Part shown: in pieces, positions 38,285-50,312 of the stretch
Layout of the letters: each line of letters starts with the position of its first letter
Position numbering within the stretch: position 1 is the stretch's first letter
NCBI GenBank assembly: GCA_963969595.1
Contig: OZ018415.1
Coordinates: 8,990,001 to 9,054,000, forward strand
DNA: 64,000 nt
Direction: 5' to 3'
DNA from: Neckera pumila
Lineage: Eukaryota > Streptophyta > Bryopsida > Hypnales > Neckeraceae
Program-made: the position numbers and the translations under genes
Notes under the pieces: generated by a model
What the model was told of the DNA's origin: nothing
Database searches by the model: none
Seen by the model: the letters and a program-made list of their open reading frames with translations, nothing else

Positions 38285-38507
38285 TAATTTTGGCTTCATA
38301 TGCTATATATCCATCCTGTTTTGCATCATAACTATCAATATATTGAGTGGACAGATTTACATTTAAAATAAAAATTGATGACATTTTTATTTATTATTAT
38401 TATAGTTTTTTTTAAATTCTATTTTCAAATAGTTTTTAATAATTTATGACACTTCAAGGTTTTATTTTTTAATTTTGGGAGAAACAAGAAGTAGAAGACT
38501 ACTACAT

Positions 38508-38838
38508 AAATTCCTAAAGGAGCATTGTCTTGTTGGAGGATAGTTGATTGTTTGGGCAAGTACCTACAATCAGAATTGTCATATCGGACATAATCGGACA
38601 AATCGGACGGAATCAGGGTTGACTGGCTACAAACTTTGGAGGCCAATAACTTTTGCAAAAATTATCCAAATTGCATATATGAGGTCTTTTTCGGCATCTA
38701 AAAAATTTTAGATGCCGAAAAAGACCTCATATATGCAATTTGGATAATTTTTGCAAAAGTTATTGACCTCCAAAGTTTGCAGCCAGTCAACCCTGATTCC
38801 GTCTGATTCGTTCGATTCTGTCCGATATGACAACTCTG
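38508..38838. repeat. 133-bp inverted repeat with two-base loop
   Basis: Arms 38571-38703 and 38706-38838 are nearly perfect reverse complements separated by two bases (TCTAAAA-AA-TTTTAGA at the centre); only a handful of mismatches, mostly in the outer 40 bases. The 60 bases to the left (TTCCTAAAGGAGCATTGTC ... GGGCAAGTACCTACAATC) resemble the left end of the TTAA element at 39235, so the hairpin may derive from a truncated, self-copied TTAA element. If transcribed it would form a long double-stranded RNA. Confidence 0.85.
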
Positions 38839-39234
38839 CAGGTTACAATTTCAATTTTGGACATGACTGGTTTGACAAATTTCTTTAAAATTGGAGAACC
38901 AATGAGCTTCTTGAAAATACAGATTTTTATTCAATCAATGCCTATGAGCAAAAGTAATGCCACCTAAAACAAAAATAGTCAAGCCCATCCAATATAAAAG
39001 ATCACCAAAAGTCAAAATAATTTTTTGAAATTAATTTCAAATATCATATTCCATACTTCAAATAGCATATATTTTTGTCTTCATAGAAAGTTAGGCTTGA
39101 TTCATTCCATTTGGATTATTGATGTGAAATTATGAAGATTCTTATTTTTTTGGTTAACCTAAGCAAGTTTTTGAAAAAATACTAGTAGGATTTGTTCTTT
39201 ATATTTTTTAAAGAAATAGAAGCCTCCACAAGGC

Positions 39235-40174
39235 TTAACCCCTAAAGAACCATTGTTTGTTTGGTGAACAAATGGGATTTTGGACAAGTACCTATGATCT
39301 CAATTTTTGTCCTAATTTTTTGGAATTTTTTTGGAAGATAGAAAAATTGATTAGCTTTTTAAAGATACAATTTATTTTCAATTGGTACCCTGGAACAAAA
39401 TAATTCCCAAATAAGTTCAAAACAAGGGAAAGAGGCAACAATAAAAATCTCAAAAAATCAAATTTTAGAAAAAAAAAAACACTAAAACTCATTGATTATA
39501 TTTTTGTCTACATGGAAGGCTTTGTTTCATTCCATTTGGATTTGTTATGAGAAAGTTATGGGTAATCTTATTTTTGGGGCAATTAGAGCATTTTCTTCAA
39601 AAACTAACTTATACAATTCATTTCTGAATGTAATTTTTACAATTTTTCAAGAAAAAAAAAGTTCCAAAAGGTTTAATTTGCTAGCTAGATTGCTAGAACA
39701 ATCTCACCATTGGAATTTGTGCATTTAAATTCCATCTTAGAGATATTAATGATTTAGATTTCCTTCTATCTCGTACCTACTTCTGCTTAACAATTTTTTA
39801 AAGAATGAAAATTAAATTTTTTTGAAATCTTTTTCCTAGACTCTCAACTCAATTTTCCACTATGAAGACTTAAAGCTCAAAACTATGTAATGCAAAAACA
39901 AAAGTTAAGATGGTTCAAAGTCAAATATTTTGTCCCGCAATGGCGCAATGTGATAAAAAAAACTTGTTTTTTTCACTTTAAATGCAGATTTCTTGCAATT
40001 TATGTGGTCAAAATTTCTGAGATTTTTTCCACATAGTTTCACACTTGTTAAGTGTAAGATCCTACAATTAGATGTGCCAAAAAAACAATTTTCAATTTTT
40101 TTCCTCTTTGCTGTAGACATGGTAGTATTGAGTGTTCTTTGGCAAAAATATGGCCTTGGTCCTTTAGGGGTTAA
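39235..40174 (-). mobile_element. TTAA-flanked inverted-repeat element, copy 2
   Basis: The copy starts TTAACCCCTAAAGAACCATTG and ends TTGGTCCTTTAGGGGTTAA, 940 bases. Its interior is the reverse complement of copy 1 (for example GGATTTGTTATGAGAAAGTTATGG here, the complement there). It is non-coding. Confidence 0.8.
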
Positions 40175-40257
40175 ATTCCTAGCTAGAACAATGTCACTAT
40201 AAAGATTGACATATTTCAATTCCATCTTAGAATTATTAATATTCATGGTATTTATGT

Positions 40258-41100
40258 GTGATTGCAAGAATGACTTGCGGATTTTTTTTTACTTTGGCTA
40301 ATATTCATAATATCTTCATGATTACTATAAAATTAGAAATATATCTCTTAAATATTAAAAATATGAACAATGTATATACTTGTGAAAAAAGGTATCCTAT
40401 AAAAGAAAAAGAAAAAGAAAATTATCTAAGTAGGTGAACTCGAAAAGTGCATAATTGCAAATAGAAAATACATAATTAATAATAGATACTTTGATGTTTT
40501 AGTTTGTAAAAAATAGAAAAAATAATTTACAAAGAAACCAAAAATTTGTCCATTTAAAAAGACTTCATAGTAAAAAGATTTCAGCAAAAGGATGTTCTAG
40601 AAGTTGTCTTCAACATTCTAAAATGTACGCGCAAGGGAGTCCTATAATCCTATTTGCACAAATCTGAAGGCTATAAAATAAAATATTTCTAGATTCTCTC
40701 TGGTAGAAATATGCTTCCCTTATGTAGAAATAGACCATAGAAATTTCAACTCTAGATCCTTAATTTTGAGTACTCTATAGTACTCAAAATATCTAAAACT
40801 CAAAACATGACATATTATGCTAATTGAGTTTTAAATATACAATTATTTTTAAAATTTTAAAAAATAAATAAGAGATATGATAATAATAAAAATTTCAAAT
40901 TCATATAAATCATGCTTCAAAAGTTTTGTGAAGGAAAGTTCTAGCATTTTTTGTAGTGGCAAATATAAAGGACCAATGACCAAAATAATTTGGATTATCA
41001 TCCCATTTTGCACTTCCTTCAATTTAATCCCTTCACGCTTGAATCCTTTCTTGAACTTTTGCATATATTTGCTTATGTCTTTTTAAATATATATTATTTA
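40258..41100. mobile_element. GGRTNATTGCAAG-family element, partial copy
   Basis: The left end reads GTGATTGCAAGAATGACTTG, and the following 600 bases match the copy at 51398 (AGTAGGTGAACTCGAAAAGTG, CTCTGGTAGAAATATGC, TAGAAATAGACCATAGAAATTTC). The right terminus was not found, so the end given is approximate. Confidence 0.5.
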
Positions 41101-41348
41101 TCTCAATTTCATCAAATTCATTATATGAAAAGTTTTGAAACAAAAAATTCAAGCAATGATTTGGATGAATGAAAGTTGTGGTCAAAATGCCTCTTGAAGC
41201 TTTTTGTCCATTGTCACATTTGAATGCTAAGGAATTAATAATTTTTTATAAACTCAAATCAATTTTTTTAAGTTATGGATTTTAAATTCAATTTTATACT
41301 ACAAAGATGTTTTACCTCAATATTGTCTATTAAAAATTTTCAAATAAA

Positions 41349-42070
41349 GGGTGATTGTACAAACACTTGACCTATTTGTCTCCAAACGGCCCTATTTCTA
41401 TGAGTACTACAGCTTTTGGAATAATTTTTTCTAAATAAAATAAAATACATATTGTTTGCAAAAAATTAAATAGTCTCTTTGTAAAAATGCAAGTCTATAA
41501 AACTTCATGTCTAAAAGTTATGCACAAAAAGAGAGCAATGGAAAATGCTAAGAAAATAGATACTTTGATGTTTGATTTTTAGAAAATAAAAAAACAAATT
41601 CAAGTAGATAAACTAAAAACTATCCATTTTTTTAATAATTTGAAGGTGCTCCTTCTCAAACATTTGCATCTTTGGGGGAAAAAATTGTGTTCTATACAAT
41701 TATGCAAAGGTAGTGCACTTTGAATATATGTAGAAAGTAGACACTTTATTGTTTTTTAAAAATCTCTTTCTCAGCTTGTATTACTTCAATAGAAGACCTC
41801 ATCTCTCAATTGTGACCTTTGAATTTGCATTTTTGGGTCAAGAATAGTACTATCCTCTCCAAATGGAAAAAGTAGAAATCTAGGGTTGTTTAAAATAATA
41901 AAATAATTTTCAAAATGTGAAATAATTACTCAATATCTACAACTATCACATGTACCTTTTTTTCAAATTTCATGCACATTGAACATACACTGCAAAAGTT
42001 ATAGCTAAAAACACACCTATCCAAAGCCAAAAGGACAAAAAATGGGAAAAGTATTTCTTGCAACCATCCT
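41349..42070. mobile_element. GGRTNATTGCAAG-family element, copy 2
   Basis: It starts GGGTGATTGTACAAACACTTG and ends TATTTCTTGCAACCATCC. Flanks TAAA and TAAT are compatible with a diverged four-base duplication. About 720 bases, non-coding. Confidence 0.6.
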
Positions 42071-42551
42071 AATTAAAGAAGATTCAAAGTCTTATAATCT
42101 AGTATAGAAAGGAATAAAATAATTTTCTTATAAATTTTAAACATTAATGTTTTGCAATTTACAGGATCGAAGTTTTTAAAATTTCATTTAGAAATTTTGT
42201 ACTAGTCTAGTACAAAATCCTACAATTGGAAATGCCAAAAGTAAAGTTTTAAAATTTTTGTTCTTTGCAATAGAGATGATAGTTTTGGAGTATTTTTTGT
42301 AAAACATATTGGGAATTATGGAATTTAGGGTTTAAGATTAAAAATACAACCCAAAAAATAGAAATGGAAGCTGGACACCTACAAACAACAAAAAAATAGA
42401 ATTAAATAATGTCGGTGATGGAGTTGTTGCAGTGCAACCTTCTCTCTAGATCAAATAGATGAGAATAATCCAATGGACCCCATTGGATTAGCACTCTTGA
42501 GTTTTAAGCCCAATTCTCACAAACTAAAGAATTTACTATGTTTCTTGCGTA
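42071..42551. other. AT-rich gap between two repeat copies
   Basis: No gene was recognised. Part of it (about 42160-42345, CAAAATCCTACAATTGG and GTTTTGGAGTATTTTTTG) resembles the ends of TTAA elements and may be a degenerate copy. Confidence 0.4.
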
Positions 42552-43289
42552 GGGTAGTTGCAAGAAATACTTGCCAATTTTAGCTCAAAAACAGCTGTAG
42601 TACTTGACTATTGTGACTTTTGGAATAAAACTTTCAAAAATAAAATAAAATATGAATGATTTGTAAAGCATTCAAAGTGTTATGTGTGTGAAAATTCAGA
42701 TCTAGAAAAAATGATCTCTAAAAGTTATGCACAGTCAAAGAGTGTTGAAAAATGCAAGAAAATAGACAATTTGGGATTTTATTTTTAGAAAATATTAAAA
42801 AGATTCAAAAAAATCCCCTTCTAGAAGTTACTTTTCCTAACTTGAAGATGCTTTTTTTCAACCATTTTCATCCTTGGGAAAAAAAAATTGTAACTATTCT
42901 CTACACTTGCACAAAGGTAATGCAATTTGAGCACATGTGGAAGGTGGAAAATTTACTACTTTTAGAAAATCTCTTACAAGCTTGTGTAACTTTAGTAGAG
43001 CTCCTTGAATTCCAATTTCTACCTGCAAAGTTGCATTTTTGGGTCGAACATATTAGTACTAAAAACTCCCAAAATGGCCAAGGTAGACATCTAATCGGGG
43101 ACAATTTAAAAATAGTAAAATAATTGGAAAAATATTGGAAAAAATTATTTATTGTCTGAAACTTCTACATATACCTTTATTTCAAGTTTCATAGAAAATA
43201 GATATAAGACGCAAAAATTATAAGCAAAAAAATACCTGTCCAAAGCAAAGGGGACAAAAAGAAAAGACAAGTGTTTTGTGCAACGACCC
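42552..43289. mobile_element. GGRTNATTGCAAG-family element, copy 3
   Basis: It starts GGGTAGTTGCAAGAAATACTT and ends AAGTGTTTTGTGCAACGACCC, with terminal inverted repeats of about 20 bases. The interior matches the copy at 41349. Flanks (CGTA, TGCA) no longer match well. Confidence 0.65.
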
Positions 43290-43589
43290 TGCAAGGCTCA
43301 AAGTATTGTTATATGCTATAATGATTTGGTATCACTAGTAAATAAATCTACATATTTACTTATATATATTTGTTGGAATATATGTGAACATTGTCATGAC
43401 CCTTTGTCAAGAAATTGGTCGCAATTTTGTCAATGATTTCTCATTCAAAAACATAATTATTCAAGCATCCACACAAACTACGACTATGTAGGTGAAAATC
43501 ACCCTTGCATTGTAACAAACTTTGTCATGGGTAGTAATTACTTAGGTCTATGTCATAGATATATAAAATTGTATTATACACCACCCCAA

Positions 43590-44202
43590 TGAATTGTCCA
43601 TAACTTTTGATTGGAGACTTGAATTCACAAAAGGATTTTTGTTTATGAAATTTAGCTTGTTTATCCAGCTTTTATTAGTCCAAAGTTTTTTCAAAAGAGT
43701 TGTTTTACTATGTCTAAATGAGGCCCAAAATTCTGCTTTTTAATACAATTTCTATTTTTCACTTAATTTTGAGAGGTGGAGCTCCTACTCAATCCAATTT
43801 ACATATCTCATATGCATTGTTCTATCTCAATACTCCACTTCTATAAAGATCTTCTCCTCTCATCTTCAAACACTTCAATTGTCCACAAAATAAGTCTTAC
43901 ATTGGCATAAAAAAATTCTTGATGGTAAGCCACTCGACTATTTTTGGATGTTTGCATTTTTTTCTACAATTTGGATTGAGAGAAAGATGCATCTAAGTAG
44001 AAAGTGTTTAATAGTCAAGGTTATGGTGCTTTAATACATTTGAACCCTGATTATTAAACACTTTTGACTTGGATTTTCAGCCACTGACAAGCATCTAACA
44101 TTGGGATTGAAGGTGAACAGGAATAACGGAAAATAAATTAGTTAAGTAAAAAAAAAAACTGTTTATTGGGTCCTTGGAGGGCTATTGAGCAGCCCTCCAG
44201 AG
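43590..44202. repeat. Fold-back family copy without the later insertion
   Basis: The sequence aligns in reverse orientation with 32530-34215 and with 12620-12856. It carries an uninterrupted version of the site occupied by the 706-base element at 32746. It ends in a GGAGGGCT...AGCCCTCC hairpin (44173-44202). Confidence 0.6.
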
Positions 44203-45026
44203 GCTCCAGATTTTCTCTAATGCATCAACAACTCAAACATACAAGGACTTGATAACGTCAATTTTGTGCCATCTGCTTCAACAACAACGCTTGGCCGACC
44301 CAGAAACTGGAACAAGTGTTATGGAATGCATTCTTTGATCATGCTTGTGTTGTCTGGTTTAAGACCACTAAACTTTGTGCTTTGTACCCTAGCAAAGCAG
44401 GTGTCTTTTTCAAGCGGTTTGATAATTTTGTTGCTCCAAACAGACTTCTTTGGCAAGAGATCCTACCTTCAGATGGCGTGGAACATGAATCATCCAAAGT
44501 TGGGTTTTCCTAACTAAGCTTGGTTGGTATTGCAGTTTTTTTGGTAGCTTAGTTGTTGCCCTTAAACATTTGGCTTTGCTTCTTGGCCTCCTCTCTTCCT
44601 GCCTGTTGGCTCTCTCGTGCTTCTCTTGCCTCTGGTTCAAAATAAAAGAGATAAAAAATAGTGCAAAAATTGTTTTAGAAATATAAAAATTTCTGCCGGG
44701 GGTGTTCCCCCTATGGTTATGTGTACTGTTTCCCTTTATCTATGAAAATTGTCCATGTGTTTCAAAAAAAACATCATGTCACATTAGAGGAGATCTGAGC
44801 CTCCAGAAGACTGTTTTAGGGCTATTCCCGATGCTGGGAACATCGCACTGCTGTCAAAAAAAAAAGTTATTAAAAAAAAAAAAAAAGTTATTAAAAAAAA
44901 AAAAAAAGTTATTAAAAAAAATAAAAAAGTTATTAAAAAAAATAAAAAAGTTATTAAAAAAATAAAAAAAGTTATTAAAAAAAAAAAAAAAGTTGTTAAA
45001 ATGTTAAAAGAGTACTAAGAAAAGAA

Positions 45027-45057
<31 letters not shown>

Positions 45058-46334
45058 TAAAAAATAAAATAAAAATCTGACGTGGCAATCGCTTGGCCAC
45101 GTCTGGCCATTTGGCAGCGTCACAGCATTCTTGCAGAGTTCCCACAATCCTGGAACTCGCAGTCTCTTACAGGCCCGAAACTCCTCTAATGATTTTGTTT
45201 AAATGGCTGTTAGAATTAGCATTTTGAAACATAAATGGAGGCCTATCCTAAATTGTAAACATATGTCACATTTTTTGGTGCCAGAATGGTGCCGATGTAC
45301 GAAATTGACTATCAGTACTTTTCGATGTCATTTGCAATCCTCACTGAATTTTGAAGGTATCCAGTTATGACGGTTGACAGAGTCGAAGTTCAGTAATTCA
45401 GTTCTAGCAATCCACAACAACTGAAGTTCACTGACTTAGCTTCACGCAGGCCGAAGCGGGTTTCAGGTCTACAAAGCTTTAACGAATCCCACCAGGCTTT
45501 ACTTGTTAGCTACACGGCTTGATAAGCTTATTATTCACGGCAAACAGGTTCAGTTCAATTCCTTCAATCCGTCGACACGGAGCAGCTGAATTTGGGCGGC
45601 GCTTTCTCGTGCTTTCAGGCAAATAGTGTTCTTGGCTCGGACCTTTTCAACTTGCGTGTCAGCCTTGACTTGCGTGACATCTGCTTTCGATCTCCGCACG
45701 GCACACGGAGCCTGTCGAATTGAGGATTTCGTCAACGTCAGTGGCTCGACATAAATGTTCTCTCGGAATCACGATGATGTCCAGACTCCAGACTTCGGGA
45801 AAGACAAACTGGATCGAAGATTTTCACTGCAATCGAGCCTCAGACTCGATTGGACGATGGCGAATCCGAAGGTCCAAAAGGTTGCGAAACTATTCAGTCT
45901 GGAATCATTCATCTTTACGGGCTACCGGCAGAGCAAATTTTCAGCCAATGAGAGCTTTGAAAATGGAGAGGACCAAAAAATGTCAAGATTTTATCCATTC
46001 TATATTTTATTTTCAGAGAGTTTGAAGTTTGAACCGTTTATTAGCAAGTGTTTTCAGCAAGTTTTAGCTGAATGCAACATTTTGGTACATGGTTCAGCAA
46101 TGTTTTTTCAACAAAATGCAGAATGTTTGATGAACATACTTCATCAAGCATGCTCCAAAACAGTGCTCATTTGGGACAATGTTAAGTAGATTGTTGAATG
46201 TTAGCTCTGGAATCACGTGTGCGTGTTATCAACGACAAAATGTTGCTGAAGGTGGTAATTTCGAGTGGTGGAGTAATGTGGACAACCGACTATTGTTCTC
46301 CATGACCAAAAAATTGAGTCCCCTGTAATTGTAG
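44203..46334. other. Balanced-composition island, no recognised gene
   Basis: The stretch has short frames (44266-44520 in two overlapping frames; minus 45550-45735; plus 45720-46189) but no recognised domain, and the frames overlap each other. From about 45080 the GC content is clearly above that of the repeats around it. It may be a decayed gene or a captured fragment. Confidence 0.35.
44856..45076. repeat. A-rich tandem array (GTTATT-A(n))
   Basis: About eight head-to-tail copies of a 16-18 base unit GTTATTAAAAAAAAAAAA run to about 44998, followed by (AAAAT)n at 45019-45076. Any open frame across it is an artefact of the repeat. Confidence 0.9.
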
Positions 46335-48031
46335 TTAACCCCTACAGTTCTGCATGACTATGTTTTCACCGAAAACGTTCAAAAACTGCCATTTCTAGTA
46401 CAAGTATCAAATTTTTGAAAAAAAAACTTTGTTTGACACATGAAATTGTGGGATCTTGTAGTATGCTGACTGGAAAACATGTGGTAAAAATTTCAGAAAA
46501 TTTCCACCACATAGATTACAAGATATATGCATTCAAATTCACTGAAATCATTTTTTTGGCACTACAAAAAACAAGGCAGCTACACTTCATATGAAAAAAT
46601 GTCCAAAATGGTGGTGCATCTTTGGATTCTTTTTCTTAGACAAACTGGGTACATGCTTGAAAAATTTCAGATCATTTAAAATTGTACAACATATAGGAAG
46701 AAAATAGTAAGTAGAAAGAAGTAGAGAATGATTCACAATACTAAATTGTTGAGAATTCAATTATGGAATTGGAAAATGCCAATTCCAATGGTTGCAATGT
46801 TGTAATAAACCATCTACATCCTATGATATTTATTTTTTCAAAAGAAATTGAATACTGAATAAAGTAAAGGACTTCAAAGTTGATTTTAGAGTAGAGAATC
46901 AATAATTGCCCGCAAACAGAAACTCCTCATAACTTTGGACTCATTGATCAAATTGGAATGATTTAAAGCTTTCCACATATATATAATTCTAGAAGACCAA
47001 TTTCAAATTTTTGTTTTTGAAAAAAGTAATTTTTTTATATGGCAAATTGGCCATTTACAAAAAAAGTAACATATTAGGCCACAACTTTTGACTCATATTT
47101 CCAAATTTCTTCACAAGAAACATTTTTAATGTTCCCTGCAGGCACTAGAACAAAAATCGTCTCCGAGAATTTGTTTTTTTGCCTTTTTTCCAGTACACAA
47201 GGAATGTAGCTCTCAGAGGGAAATGTGAGATAGGGAAATTTGTGCATTTTTCAGTGATGTCTCCTCCTCCAAATCTATTGAATTTGTGACATTTAATATT
47301 TCAAAATGTAGATATATGCCTCCAAAATCTAAGCTTAATGTAGATTTTAGCTTTCATAATCAATACAATTTATAGATTTTGAAAGCTGAAATTTGATGGA
47401 AATGTAGGTATTGAGTTTCCGATTTTATTGATTTGTACATTTCAAAATTTCAAATATGCGCATTTCTATATTTCTTAGATTTCTAAATTCTAGAAAAGTT
47501 AGATTATTGTGAAATCAATGGAATTCATTGCTTTAGAGATTACATGACAACTTACAACTGTTATATGTCCAACCTCACCGTACCTTTGACAATTGATATA
47601 GGACAATTGCATCTTCTAAAATCTACCAAATACTAGGTGGAAACAATACTGAAATGTAAAATATATACAAAGTCTACCAATTTTAATTGTACACGGGGAA
47701 TTTGGAGAGAATTTACAAAATACTTGCAAAGAAAATCTATGATTTTTTCTTGTATAGGAATTCTTTGAAGATCCCTCCATGGTGACATTAGAACGCAAGG
47801 AAACATAAAAACTAGGAGAAACTTGCAAGGAAAAACTGCAGAATCTCCAAATCAGTCGGAAGGAATTCTAAGAAAGTCTGTTGTGCTTGAAATTTAGTGC
47901 ATATGAAAGATACTCCTCGTTTGCACCTTCTTTCAAAATTTCAGCCTAAAACATGCAAATCCTCATTCATACCAGCTTGCCCAAAATTGCTATGTAACCA
48001 AAAAAACGCATGTTGATCCTTTACGGGTTAA
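46335..48031 (+). mobile_element. TTAA-flanked inverted-repeat element, copy 3 (long)
   Basis: It starts TTAACCCCTACAGTTCTGCATG and ends GATCCTTTACGGGTTAA, 1697 bases. It belongs to a second subfamily with 50313 (inverted), 53677 and 57178. It is about 700-800 bases longer than those because of extra sequence at about 47110-47890 that the others lack. The conserved segment CTTCAAAGTTGATTTTAGAGTAGAG near 46870 corresponds to the insertion site used in the copy at 57178. Confidence 0.75.
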
Positions 48032-48289
48032 ACCCAATTAGAAAGATTGGAAGGTAGGTGTCTAACAAGTTGAGGGAGCCTTGGGCCTAAAGACTCATAT
48101 AATCAATCACTTCACAAGAATTCACTTCACAATAATCCACAATCTCAATTGCCCTAGTTTAGAAAGTATACTAAAAGTTTAGACCTTGCCATAGACTCAA
48201 CAATTTTGTGGCCCCTCTTATAATGATTTACAATACCTAGCCTCTAATTCAGATTCATGGAACATACTTGAATTCATTTATCATTTTGA

Positions 48290-48952
48290 GGATGACTGCA
48301 AGAAACATCTGTCCTAATTTGTATCACATCGTACGAGTTATTTTGTTTTTTGGCCAAAACTTTGCGTTCAGGCTCTAAATGACTCAAAATTTATATATAA
48401 AGTACTCATGACTATTATACACCTTTCCTAAAAAATTTGCAGTTTTAAAAAATGTTCTATTGTCCAAAAATAACCTCCAATTTTATGTCACACTTGCCAA
48501 TTTGGGGGATCTTAGAACTATTTTGTACCCCAAAAAAAGAATTTGTAGTTGAAATTTGGAGGAGATGGTCTTCTAGCAAACTTGTATCTATTGTCTGAAG
48601 GAATTCTAAAAAAATTAGTTTTAATCTGGTGTAGAAGTCCACAAAATGAGCTTCATTCAGCTTGCATTTCAAAACATGTAAAATATTATTTTAATGGTTC
48701 TTTTGATGAATGACCATCTCGATAGAATTGTTATAAATGTCTAATTTTTAAATTATTTATTAAAATAATTTCTCTATTCTTAACTAATTAAAACAACAAA
48801 ACATCTATTTTCTTGAAAATTGACACTTTTCTAGTTCTCCTACTTAGAAAAAATTTCTCTAGACTTTTCCTTTGGTAGTTACCTTTATTAAAAAAAACAT
48901 GATTACCATTATAAAATGCAACAAATAGTATAGGAGTTTCCTGCAATCACCC
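48290..48952. mobile_element. GGRTNATTGCAAG-family element, copy 4
   Basis: It starts GGATGACTGCAAGAAACATC and ends TTTCCTGCAATCACCC, 663 bases, flanked by identical TTGA on both sides, the cleanest four-base duplication of the family. Its segment GAATGACCATCTCGATAGAATTG is the uninterrupted version of the site occupied at 59628. Confidence 0.75.
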
Positions 48953-50312
48953 TTGACTAATCAATTGGTAGATGAAGGACAAAAGACATAGGTGTTATAC
49001 AAAATTGAGTTTTCTATCATTGCAAAATCCAACGCTGTTTTTTCACAAGTACTAAGATTTTAAATATCTTATTGAAGAATTACAAAGTATTTGCAATTTT
49101 TTTATCGATAGTTAAGATGAAATTAAATCCATAAATAGTTCACTGTATTAATGAAATAATATAAATTAACACAAAAATTGCAAAGAAAAATGTAGGTATA
49201 TTTTCAAATAATAATCATTAGAATTAATAACGATTAAAAAAATATATTTTCAATAATAAAAAGGGTTCTAATTTTTGAATGTATGACCTTTGAGGTCTTA
49301 CGAGTTAACATTTTAAGGTGGTTGTAAGCTACAATCCTCTAGTCAATTGACAAGCTCTTTGTTCACTTTTGTACATTCAATATGCACTCTTATCTATTTT
49401 GATAGAATTTTGATTTTTAAAAAAATTAAAAAAATTAAAAAATATACATAAAGAAAAAATTGAAGTTTTAATTTGCCAAAACAAACATTTCACAGATATA
49501 GAATTTTGAAACTTCTAATTTAATAATACTTTGACCAAACAACAACAATACTTTGAGGTTTGAAAATTCCAATGTGAATTCTATATTTGAATTGTCGTTA
49601 AGAAGTCCACTTGAGGAATGGAACTCTAAACCACACCCAAAAAACTAAAATCATCAAAAAAATTTGTTTTAGAGATAATAAATCACCTTTAAAATATTAT
49701 TATAAAAAAATCAAATACAAAAAAGTAGTAATAAAAATATTTCATGATCACATATCATGTATTTATCTATGAAAAAAGTTTAGAGTTAAAAATTTCATTC
49801 ACAACATTTTTTTTTTTGTCTTTTTTTGAACTCTGGAGTACACCAAGGTAGTATGATAATGCACTACTTATGTATTATTTAAAAAGATCATTTAAAGTAC
49901 TAAATAACTTTTTTTTCAAATTCTTAAATTTTTCTTAAGTAATTGATAAGATGTATATCTTTATAAATATTTTTCTGCAAAATCATTATAGGATATATGG
50001 ACCTTTGAAAAGGCCCTTTAATTTTGACAAGCAAAGTTATTTAAAAAATGATAGGGAAGCACATTAGAGGTGCTACAAAAATCTCACTACATTGTGTAAA
50101 GCCGGTACATCTTTGTTCACTTTTGTACATGCAACATGATACTTAACAGTAATCTAATCACGAAGTTTACAAATAAACAACAAAGGATAGATTAATAGCT
50201 TAGTACAATGTACTGTACACTATTAGGGTACGATGCACATGGATGATTGCAAGAGACATTTGCTAATTTTGTTCCGTTTTCACAATACTCATGCTTAGTT
50301 TTTTGACGTTTA
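48953..50312. other. AT-rich stretch without genes
   Basis: No gene was recognised. A left terminus of the GGRTNATTGCAAG family (GGATGATTGCAAGAGACATTT) starts at 50241 and is cut about 70 bases later by the TTAA element at 50313. Confidence 0.5.

Noticed and set aside
44702..44965. Lysine/leucine-rich frame
   Set aside because: Its second half is only the translation of the A-rich GTTATT array.
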